NCBI GenBank assembly: GCA_024709185.1
Contig: JANJXE010000259.1
Coordinates: forward strand, 1-12,574
Origin: Paludibacter sp.
Lineage (GTDB): Bacteria; Bacteroidota; Bacteroidia; Bacteroidales; Paludibacteraceae
Reading direction: 5' to 3'
Length of the DNA: 12,574 nt
Positions 6,286-12,574 of the stretch are shown here, piece by piece. Below the pieces are notes generated by a model. It saw only the letters and a list, made by a program, of their open reading frames with translations. It was not told where the DNA came from and made no database searches. Position 1 is the stretch's first letter. The number at the start of each line of letters is the position of its first letter. Both the position numbers and the translations under genes were made by a program.

Positions 6286-8969
6286 AAAAACTACTGCTAC
6301 TCGTGATTGTCAGCTGTATATCATTAATGCTGACAGCCACTTCAACGCTCAGCTCGTATCTGCGAGAGTTTAGTCAGCTTTCGCCCTACCAACTTTACTA
6401 CAAAACCAGTGAAACCGATTCGGTACAAGTCGCCTATTCATTCCCGAAAGATGCCGGAATCGAATCACTGATACGAATTTGTACCGAAGCCGGATTTCGG
6501 GTGAGTACAACCCCAACGATGGTATTTGTACTTCGCTCAAAAAGCATAGCATCCGAACTCCCGCAACTCTACTCCGAAACGCCCGACCCCGACATGGCTG
6601 TTTCACCCGGAAAGCCAGTTATTGCCCGTTCGGAATATAAAATATACGAAGTGGGTATTCCTGCACAGGGAGATTCTACCACTGTACTTCTTTCAGGTAC
6701 CGTTCGGGATTTTAAAACAGGAGCAACTGTCTCAGGAGCGACTATCCGGATTGCCAATAGTACCATAGGCACTATTACCAGCCGCAACGGAGAATACCAA
6801 CTAACACTGAAGCCTGGTTTATATGAAATGAACGTCAGTGGTTTTGGACTTCATACCACCCGCCGGAACTTTCGGATACTCTCATCGGGCATACTCGACA
6901 TCGAAACCGATGAACAGATTTATGAAATAAATGAGCTCACCATTCTTTCGTCGCGCACCAACAAAGTAAAAGATACCGGAATGGGCGTGGAACGTTTCCA
7001 AATGCGTGAAATTAAAAATATCCCTTCGGTATTTGGTGAAACAGATGTATTGAAAGCGGTACTGACACTGCCCGGCGTAAAATCAGGAGGAGAATTATCC
7101 GGCGGATTCAATGTGCGTGGAAGTGCTTCGGATCAGAACCTGGTATTGCTCAATCAAAACACCATTTACAATCCCACTCACCTGTTTGGATTGCTGTCGG
7201 CCTTTAACCCCGACTTATCCGACAACATGGAGATATACATGAGTAATATTCCGGCCCGCTTTGGAGGAAGAATTGCCTCGGTACTCGATGTGAGCAGCCG
7301 AAGTGGGAATAGCAAAAAAGTGCAGGGCTCTGCATCAGTTGGATTGCTTACCAGTCGCCTATCACTGGAAGGCCCGGTGGGTAGTTCGACCCGTTTTGCA
7401 GTTGGCGCACGTGCCAGCTATTCCGACTGGATGATGAAACTAATTCCTGCCAACAGCGGCTATAACGATGGGAAGGCTGGATTTTACGATATGAATGCTT
7501 TGATTACGCACCAGGTGGACGACCGAAACCGCATTCAGCTTCATGGCTATTACAGCCGGGATCAGTTCAACTTTGAACCCACCGAACAATTCAGCTACAC
7601 CAACCTTAACTTTTCGGCAACCTGGCGCCACGAGCATTCCTATCGCTTTCATGGCAATTACACGGTAGGTTACGACGAGTACAGCAATTCGATTCGAAAC
7701 GATGAAAATCAGTTTACAGCGTTTGAGCTCAGCACCCGTATCCGGCAAAATTTCGGCCGTTTCGATTTTAATTACTTCCTCAGTTCGAAGCACACTATAA
7801 ACATGGGCTTGCACCTTATTTATTACCATTTGGAGCCCGGAAAATTTCTTTCAGCCTCGGACAATTCGCTGGTAACTCCCCGATTGCTTCAGTCGGATAA
7901 AGCCATGGAAAACGCACTGTATATCAGCGACGAATGGAATATCAGCGATAAACTGGCCATTAACGCCGGTATGCGTTATACCTTTTATCAGCTTTTTGGT
8001 CCACGTGAATACAACATGTACTCCCCGGAATATTCTCCATCAGAAGAAACAATACTGGAGCGCATTGAATCAAATGATTTGTTTCAGAAAAACTTTCACG
8101 GACCCGATTTCAGGCTTTCAGCAAGGTATATACTGCGCGACGATTTATCGGTAAAGGCTGGTGTGAACTCGATGCAACAATTTATACACAAAATCTCGAA
8201 TGCTACCGTGATGTCGCCTACCGATACCTGGAAACTCTCCGACCATCACATTCGTCCCCAAAAAGGAATACAGTGGGCGGCAGGTATTTACAAGAATTTC
8301 ATGAACAACCAGCTCATTACTTCAGCAGAAGTGTATTATAAAACCACCGACAACTACCTCGACTACAAAAGCGGAGCACAGCTTGTGATGAATCCACACC
8401 TGGAAACCGAGGTCACACCTACCAAAGGAAAAGCCTATGGTGTAGAACTTTCGGTAAAAAAACCATCGGGAAAACTAAACGGCTGGCTCAGTTATACCTG
8501 GTCGAGGAGTTACCTCCGGCAAAGCGATCCCTTGCTCCGAAATCCGGTAAACAATGGCGACTGGTTTGTATCCGATATCGACAAGCCCCACGATATAAAA
8601 CTGATTGGGAACTACAAATTCACCCAACGGTATAGTATTTCGGCAAATATGATGTACAGTACCGGCCGCCCCATTACCTTGCCAGTGGGGAAATACCGGT
8701 TTGCAGGAGGTGAATATGTGTACTATTCGAACCGCAACGAATACCGGATTCCGGATTTCTTCAGGATGGATGCTTCCTTCAATATTGAACCAAGTCATCA
8801 TCTAACACGACTCACCCACAGCATGTTGTCGTTTGGTGTTTACAATCTGACCGGTCGCAAAAACGTCTATTCGATCTTTTTCAAACCCACAGGAGCAACC
8901 CTGAAAGGGTATCAGCTTTCCATATTTGGCGCTCCGATTCCGTACATTTCGTACACGATTAAATTTTAA
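6282..8969 (+). CDS. TonB-dependent receptor with STN and CarboxypepD_reg domains
   Basis: Outer-membrane beta-barrel receptor of 895 residues, powered by TonB-ExbBD. It has a signal peptide (1 to about 25) and an STN-like small domain (about 37-92: VQVAYSFPKDAGIESLIRIC). A CarboxypepD_reg-like beta-sandwich follows (about 136-215: LSGTVRDFKTGATVSGATI ending with NGEYQLTLKPGLYEMNV). The plug is at about 238-340, containing FNVRGSASDQNLVLLNQN and RFGGRIASVLDV. The barrel runs to the C-terminal aromatic in ISYTIKF. The usual LLDG plug wording reads LLNQ here. It has neither the SusC length nor an adjacent SusD, so it is not a classical glycan PUL pair. STN domains in other receptors signal to FecR anti-sigma factors, but no such partner lies nearby. 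It overlaps the upstream gene by 4 nt and the DUF4249 gene follows 5 nt later. The substrate cannot be told. Confidence 0.95.
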   Translation: MKKLLLLVIVSCISLMLTATSTLSSYLREFSQLSPYQLYYKTSETDSVQVAYSFPKDAGIESLIRICTEAGFRVSTTPTMVFVLRSKSIASELPQLYSETPDPDMAVSPGKPVIARSEYKIYEVGIPAQGDSTTVLLSGTVRDFKTGATVSGATIRIANSTIGTITSRNGEYQLTLKPGLYEMNVSGFGLHTTRRNFRILSSGILDIETDEQIYEINELTILSSRTNKVKDTGMGVERFQMREIKNIPSVFGETDVLKAVLTLPGVKSGGELSGGFNVRGSASDQNLVLLNQNTIYNPTHLFGLLSAFNPDLSDNMEIYMSNIPARFGGRIASVLDVSSRSGNSKKVQGSASVGLLTSRLSLEGPVGSSTRFAVGARASYSDWMMKLIPANSGYNDGKAGFYDMNALITHQVDDRNRIQLHGYYSRDQFNFEPTEQFSYTNLNFSATWRHEHSYRFHGNYTVGYDEYSNSIRNDENQFTAFELSTRIRQNFGRFDFNYFLSSKHTINMGLHLIYYHLEPGKFLSASDNSLVTPRLLQSDKAMENALYISDEWNISDKLAINAGMRYTFYQLFGPREYNMYSPEYSPSEETILERIESNDLFQKNFHGPDFRLSARYILRDDLSVKAGVNSMQQFIHKISNATVMSPTDTWKLSDHHIRPQKGIQWAAGIYKNFMNNQLITSAEVYYKTTDNYLDYKSGAQLVMNPHLETEVTPTKGKAYGVELSVKKPSGKLNGWLSYTWSRSYLRQSDPLLRNPVNNGDWFVSDIDKPHDIKLIGNYKFTQRYSISANMMYSTGRPITLPVGKYRFAGGEYVYYSNRNEYRIPDFFRMDASFNIEPSHHLTRLTHSMLSFGVYNLTGRKNVYSIFFKPTGATLKGYQLSIFGAPIPYISYTIKF

Positions 8970-8974
8970 CCAAC

Positions 8975-10096
8975 ATGAAGAAGAAACTAATTTTACCTTT
9001 CGTACTGCTACTTGTGCTTGGCTCATGCATATCAGAGTACATACCCACTTCGGTAAGCGAACACAATGAACTGATGGTGGTGGATGGTACTATTACCGAT
9101 AGTGTCACCCTGATACGCCTTTCGCGCAGTTATGCCATCGATCAGAATTTTGCCACTAATATTCCCATTACCGATGCAATGATACGTATCGAAGTGGAAG
9201 GAGGAGCAAGTCGTACACATGTAACTCAACCCGACCGCGGGTTGTATGCCATAGCTACCGGCACCCTGCATCCCGACAGTGCCTATCGGGTAAATATTCA
9301 ATGGAACAACGAAGAATATGTATCTGAATACCTGACACCGTTGCAAACCCCGGAGATCGAAAGCATTACTTTCGATAAGACAGGTCAGGGCAAGCCACTG
9401 GAAATTTTCGTCAACAGCACCCGCAACGATTCAGGTTCACAATTTTACCGCTGGACCTACCACGATCAGTGGGAATTCGATGCTGAGCTGTATGCGATGG
9501 GCATTTGGGATCCGACGGGTGATTCTGTGAAAATTTACGACGAACGGGAAGGTATATACAACCTCACTTTTCACTGCTGGCAGCAAAGCCGATCGACCAG
9601 TCTGATTTTGGAAAACACCTTACAGCTAAGTGAGAACCATGTACGCAACAAACGTATACTTGAGATTCCGGCCTCCAACAAGCGGATTTCGAAATTGTAC
9701 CATATTGAAGTTACCCAATATTCCATTCGTAAGGAGAGTTTCGAGTACTTCAATAATCTGCAGAAAAACATCGACGAAATGGGAAGTTTGTTTGCACCCA
9801 TCCCATCGGAGATGAACGGAAATATCCGGAAAATCAGCAATGATGGATGGGCTATAGGCTATGTTGACGTGAGCGTTCCGAGGCGAAAAAAGCTGTTTAT
9901 CACCACACAGGAAGCAGGTTATGAACCCACGGGGCGTAGTTGCGATGTATTGGATTACTCCAAAGCAGGTTATGGTATTTATCAATTGGACAACGCAGGC
10001 GGCGTCACTTCCTGGGCACCGGTTGAGTGCATCGATTGTACCCGCAATGGAGGAACGAAGAACAAACCCGATTTTTGGCCAAATGATCACCGATAA
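8975..10096 (+). CDS. DUF4249 family lipoprotein
   Basis: A 373-residue lipoprotein of unknown function. The start MKKKLILPFVLLLVLGSC is a type II signal peptide with lipobox LGSC and lipidated C18. An Ig-like beta region follows (about 30-125, with the diagnostic ELMVVDGTITDSVTLIRLS near its start and YVSEYLTPLQTPEIESI at its end). The C-terminus carries paired cysteines in CIDCTRNGGTKNKPDFW (352-368). This combination is characteristic of DUF4249 proteins, which are commonly encoded directly downstream of CarboxypepD_reg TonB receptors. The spacing of 5 nt here fits one operon. By analogy with SusD-like partners it may sit at the outer membrane with the receptor, but that is inference; no ligand-binding role is visible in the sequence. 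Family assignment is from memory of the motifs, fairly confident. Confidence 0.88.
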   Translation: MKKKLILPFVLLLVLGSCISEYIPTSVSEHNELMVVDGTITDSVTLIRLSRSYAIDQNFATNIPITDAMIRIEVEGGASRTHVTQPDRGLYAIATGTLHPDSAYRVNIQWNNEEYVSEYLTPLQTPEIESITFDKTGQGKPLEIFVNSTRNDSGSQFYRWTYHDQWEFDAELYAMGIWDPTGDSVKIYDEREGIYNLTFHCWQQSRSTSLILENTLQLSENHVRNKRILEIPASNKRISKLYHIEVTQYSIRKESFEYFNNLQKNIDEMGSLFAPIPSEMNGNIRKISNDGWAIGYVDVSVPRRKKLFITTQEAGYEPTGRSCDVLDYSKAGYGIYQLDNAGGVTSWAPVECIDCTRNGGTKNKPDFWPNDHR

Positions 10097-10113
10097 AAAA
10101 GTATCAAACGAGC

Positions 10114-10176
10114 ATGCAACCACCTCATATACAAGACCATATCAATCCAGGAATGCGTGTTCCACACGAACTTTGA
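10114..10176 (+). other. 20-codon ORF in the gap before the MG2-like gene
   Basis: The 99-nt spacer between the DUF4249 gene and the next gene contains an ATG-to-TGA ORF of 20 codons (starts MQPPHIQDH, ends RVPHEL) that stops 19 nt before the next start. It has no similarity I recognise and no clear ribosome-binding site, and such a short ORF is expected by chance. It is recorded only because this is the one loose junction in the cluster. No promoter with both elements was found in the gap. Confidence 0.15.
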
Positions 10177-10195
10177 AAAAAACAATTATTACCAT

Positions 10196-11839
10196 ATGAA
10201 AATACAACTAACAGTATACCTGCTCATTATTGTCATTTCGGCACAGGCAGGCTTTCGCGAACGCATCGAATTGCTGACCGATAAGAACAGCTACCTGAGT
10301 GGTGAAGATATCGTAGTTACAGTTACGACCACCAATGCAGGCAGACAGGCTGTGGAATTCAGCAAAGTGGCTTATGTAGAGCTAACCGACACGAACCGCG
10401 TGCATGCACAGCTGATGATGGTGGTGGAAAATGCCACAGGAAGAGGAATTCTCAGCATACCCGGGAACCTTCCTACAGGATATTACCGGTTGCGGGCCTA
10501 TACCCGGTATATGCGCAACGAAGGGTCGGAGGTATTTGCCAACAAGCTTATAGCGGTGGTTAATGCCGCGACTTTGCATCACAGCGAGTTGGGAGGTAAG
10601 GCTGGGCAGTTGGAGGTTTCGGAAAGCAATGTGCCTGAACGAGCGTTGCAAAGTACGAAGCAATGGTGGAGCGGAATGGTGCGTACCGACAAAGCGCGTT
10701 ACGGCCGGCGCGAGAAAGGGTTGGTGACTGTGGAGGGGGTGCCGGCCGGGGTGGCGGTGTATCACCTGAGCATTGCAGCCGACATGGGACTGGAAGAAAT
10801 TCCTGCCGTTAAAGATACTCTTACTTTAAATAAACCAACGATAAATCCCTCCTCTTACCTGGCGGAATACGAAGGACATATTATTACTGCCAGCATCAAA
10901 GGTATCAGTCCTGCTACACGGGCTGTCCTGCTATCGGTTCCGGGCACTACACCTTCGCTGATTGCAGGTAGAAAAACCGACTCCGGTGATTATGAATTTA
11001 TCACGCGCAACCTGAAAGGAACGATCGAACTGGTCACTTCAATTGACACCCGTGAAGACGAACGGTTTACGCTCGATTTTCAATCTCCTTTTGCACCAGT
11101 CAACCTTTGTAAACTTCCCGAATTGAAAATTGACTCAGCCAATATTCCTGCCATTGTACAACGCTATATTGCCTTACAGGCAAGGGATGTCTTTCAACCA
11201 GAATTGTACAGTTATCAGAAGCTGGTTCACTCCTCTTCGTTGACTCCCGAATGGACATATCGACTGGAAGAATATACCCGCTTTAATACAATTGAAGAAG
11301 TAATCCTGGAATTTGTAAGCAATGTCCGTTTTCGTCGTATAAATGGCATCCGAACACTGGCTGTAAACCGGGAAGGCGTTGAAGGATACACCCTGGGAAA
11401 TACCCTTGTGGTGCTGGATAATGTGCCGGTTTTCAACCACGAATTGCTCTTAAACTATGACGCGTCACTGGTAAAACAAATCGATGTGTATCGGGGCCAG
11501 TACGTTTTCAGCGGTCAATTGTATGATGGAATTGTTTCCTTCAGCACCTACACCAGCGATTTCAGAGGATTTCAGCTCGACCGGTCGACCATGATTAACA
11601 CTTACAAGGGTCCACAACCCAGGGTGCAACTAAAAACACCCGACACCTTTTCTGGTCAGCTGCCACACAATGTACCCGACTTCCGGACAACAATACTCAT
11701 GGAAAGTCATAGCTCACCAGAAAAGCTACAGTTGCCATTTATCACCTCCGACCACACAGGTACTTATTTCGTGCGTATCAAAGGGCTAACAACAGACGGC
11801 ACCGAATTCAGTGAAACACGATTGATTGAAGTCAACTGA
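10196..11839 (+). CDS. secreted MG2-like protein with barrel-less plug-like segment
   Basis: A 547-residue exported protein. I chose the ATG at 10196 because it gives a clean signal peptide, MKIQLTVYLLIIVISAQAGF; an upstream in-frame ATG at 10157 would add 13 polar residues. Residues about 22-122 resemble an alpha-2-macroglobulin MG2 domain (LLTDKNSYLSGEDIVVTVTT, then GNLPTGYYRLRAYTRYMRN). The middle (about 130-360) is unassigned. Residues about 365-455 resemble a TonB-receptor plug (NTLVVLDNVPVF, SLVKQIDVYRGQYVFSG, DGIVSFST), yet no beta-barrel follows. A final beta-rich domain ends the protein (about 515-547: SDHTGTYFVRIKGLTTDGT). Proteins of this kind occur beside DUF4249 genes in Bacteroidota, but their function is unknown. 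The product probably sits in the periplasm or at the cell surface. It follows the DUF4249 gene after 99 nt. The coding sequence has a local G-rich patch near 10586-10795. Confidence 0.87.
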   Translation: MKIQLTVYLLIIVISAQAGFRERIELLTDKNSYLSGEDIVVTVTTTNAGRQAVEFSKVAYVELTDTNRVHAQLMMVVENATGRGILSIPGNLPTGYYRLRAYTRYMRNEGSEVFANKLIAVVNAATLHHSELGGKAGQLEVSESNVPERALQSTKQWWSGMVRTDKARYGRREKGLVTVEGVPAGVAVYHLSIAADMGLEEIPAVKDTLTLNKPTINPSSYLAEYEGHIITASIKGISPATRAVLLSVPGTTPSLIAGRKTDSGDYEFITRNLKGTIELVTSIDTREDERFTLDFQSPFAPVNLCKLPELKIDSANIPAIVQRYIALQARDVFQPELYSYQKLVHSSSLTPEWTYRLEEYTRFNTIEEVILEFVSNVRFRRINGIRTLAVNREGVEGYTLGNTLVVLDNVPVFNHELLLNYDASLVKQIDVYRGQYVFSGQLYDGIVSFSTYTSDFRGFQLDRSTMINTYKGPQPRVQLKTPDTFSGQLPHNVPDFRTTILMESHSSPEKLQLPFITSDHTGTYFVRIKGLTTDGTEFSETRLIEVN

Positions 11840-11855
11840 GAAACAATTTTCTCAG
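11836..11855. terminator. hairpin spanning both convergent stop codons
   Basis: CTGAGAAA (11836-11843) pairs perfectly with TTTCTCAG (11848-11855) around a 4-nt loop. The left arm contains the TGA of the MG2-like gene (11837-11839) and the right arm contains the TGA of the convergent DUF3467 gene (11852-11854, read on minus). No U-run follows on either strand, so it is not a standard intrinsic terminator. It could still slow polymerase or protect 3' ends. It is the only terminator-like element between the two genes. Confidence 0.5.
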
Positions 11856-12157
11856 GCTTCCCCAAATCCGGTAGGAATAGGAGGCAACATGTTATTATCA
11901 GGAATTCGGATTTTTCCGTTTTGAGCTTCAAATTTTGCAATATTATCCTGTAGAGCAAACAACAAGCGCTTGGCATGCTCGGGAGTTAGAATGATGCGTG
12001 ATTTCACATTTGCCTTCGGAGTTCCGGGCATTAGCCGGATAAAGTCGACAACAAATTCGGAAGTGGAATGTGAAATAATTGCGAGATTCGAATAAATACC
12101 TTCGGCCACTTCGGGCGATAATTCAATGTTAAGCTGGTTTTGATTTTTTTGATCCAT
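11852..12157 (-). CDS. DUF3467 family protein
   Basis: A 101-residue cytoplasmic protein of unknown function. There is no signal peptide or membrane segment. The central stretch is the DUF3467 signature: LSPEVAEGIYSNLAIISHS, then SEFVVDFIRLMPGTPKANVK and SRIILTPEHAKRLLFALQDN. The C-terminus is proline-rich (NNMLPPIPTGFGEA). The gene converges on the envelope cluster with only 12 nt between stop codons, so it belongs to a separate transcription unit. A TAnnTTTG-like element at 12192-12199 on the minus strand lies about 35 nt upstream of its ATG. From memory, DUF3467 genes in Bacteroidales often sit near rpoC; nothing of that kind is visible here. Family call is confident; function is unknown. 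Confidence 0.92.
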   Translation of the reverse strand: MDQKNQNQLNIELSPEVAEGIYSNLAIISHSTSEFVVDFIRLMPGTPKANVKSRIILTPEHAKRLLFALQDNIAKFEAQNGKIRIPDNNMLPPIPTGFGEA

Positions 12158-12191
12158 TGCAGTATTGATTTTTTTGATTCAAAATTGGTTA

Positions 12192-12199
12192 CAAATTTA
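12192..12199 (-). promoter_or_regulatory. candidate -7 element for the DUF3467 gene
   Basis: The minus strand reads TAAATTTG here, matching TAnnTTTG, and would start transcription near 12186, about 29 nt before the ATG at 12157. No TTG-type upstream element is found at 19-20 nt, so support rests on the -7 box and its position. Confidence 0.4.
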
Positions 12200-12220
12200 A
12201 GGAAAAATCCGAAATTTGGT

Positions 12221-12228
12221 TATCTTTG
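12221..12228 (+). promoter_or_regulatory. candidate -7 element for the 12349 gene
   Basis: TATCTTTG at 12221-12228 is an excellent Bacteroidota -7 element, identical to the rplM one. A good TTG upstream element at the usual distance is lacking. Transcription would begin near 12234, leaving a leader of about 115 nt that contains a 25-codon ORF (12237-12314) and is otherwise featureless. It is divergent to the DUF3467 element 21 nt away. Confidence 0.5.
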
Positions 12229-12348
12229 TTTGCCGAATGTCGCTTAAAACCGACCTCAATCGTGCTTATCATTTTTTTAACACTGTTGAACGAACTATCC
12301 GCTTCTATTGTTAGGTACATAAAATACTTCAATTGAAAAATTATTCAC

Positions 12349-12574
12349 ATGAATTCTGAGAACAGCACCTCTATTGCCGAACGTAAACATGCCATTGAAA
12401 CAGAAGGATTTCGTAAGATTGGCAACGATTTACATACAGTTTGTTCCTATTTTATTAATGTATTGCGCGATTTAAACGAAGACGAAGTGGCCGGTTTGCT
12501 TTTTGAAATCAGCGAAACCGACCGTAAAATCATCGATGATAGTTCAAAAAGCCAGAAATTAGTGCAGGCCCTGA
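12349..12574 (+). CDS. 5' end of a gene; possibly phosphoenolpyruvate carboxylase
   Basis: An open frame from ATG at 12349 runs off the window after 75 codons. It begins MNSENSTSIAERKHAIETEG and continues with an alpha-helical, highly charged sequence (YFINVLRDLNEDEVAGLLFE, then KSQKLVQAL). No signal peptide is present, so the product is cytoplasmic. The pattern of a helix followed by a KSQKLVQAL-like stretch reminds me of the N-terminus of some phosphoenolpyruvate carboxylases, but the catalytic region is not in the window and this is only a guess. It is read divergently from the DUF3467 gene, with 191 bp between the two starts. Coding use resembles neighbouring genes, so I am confident it is real, but not of its function. 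Confidence 0.7.
   Translation, partial: MNSENSTSIAERKHAIETEGFRKIGNDLHTVCSYFINVLRDLNEDEVAGLLFEISETDRKIIDDSSKSQKLVQAL

Noticed and set aside
6282..8969. SusC-type receptor of a glycan utilisation locus
   Set aside because: It has no SusD-like gene and no carbohydrate-active enzyme nearby. The partner is a DUF4249 lipoprotein, so a PUL label is not supported.
9626..10123. 165-codon minus-strand open frame opposite the DUF4249 gene
   Set aside because: It lies wholly inside a well-supported coding gene on the other strand, shows no family motif, and its translation is typical of a frame shadow.
1..12574. CRISPR arrays, tRNA/rRNA genes, insertion sequences, phage or defence genes
   Set aside because: None were found on reading both strands. 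No regularly spaced repeats, cloverleaf genes, transposase or nuclease motifs were recognised.

Overview
The window is a chromosomal segment of a Bacteroidota (Bacteroidia-like) bacterium. The ribosomal proteins have the wording typical of this phylum (L13 begins MDTLSYKT, S9 ends RFQFSKR, EF-Ts begins MAVTMAEITKLR). Promoter-like sites match the Bacteroidota form (TTTG or TTG, about 19 nt, TAnnTTTG) rather than TATAAT. Shine-Dalgarno sequences are weak or absent. DUF4249, DUF3467 and an STN/CarboxypepD_reg TonB receptor are also characteristic. Genus cannot be fixed from this window.

Layout. (a) 1-1230, plus: the C-terminal end of a LuxR-type DNA-binding protein, overlapped by an MnmA-type tRNA 2-thiouridylase gene. 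(b) 1241-2560, minus: der (engA), converging on mnmA. (c) 2645-2678: a strong bidirectional intrinsic terminator. (d) 2704-5335, minus: the translation operon rplM-rpsI-rpsB-tsf with a good promoter at 5477-5507. (e) 5578-11839, plus: a four-gene cell-envelope cluster, made of a secreted protein of unknown family, an STN-carrying TonB-dependent receptor, a DUF4249 lipoprotein, and a secreted protein with an MG2-like N-terminus and a plug-like segment but no barrel. (f) 11852-12157, minus: a DUF3467 gene converging on the cluster. (g) 12349-12574, plus: the start of a gene cut by the window edge, possibly phosphoenolpyruvate carboxylase.

How the parts fit together. Regions a-d are housekeeping: tRNA wobble-base thiolation, 50S ribosome maturation, and ribosomal proteins with EF-Ts. 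Region e is the accessory part and the best candidate for an under-described system. All four products carry export signals, the first two genes overlap by 4 nt, the second and third are 5 nt apart, and a candidate promoter precedes the first. I infer an outer-membrane transport or surface-assembly module whose substrate is unknown. No glycoside hydrolase, SusD, sigma factor or anti-sigma gene lies in the window to suggest a substrate or a regulatory route.

No tRNA, rRNA, CRISPR array, insertion sequence, phage gene or obvious long repeat was found. Most of the window is conventional.
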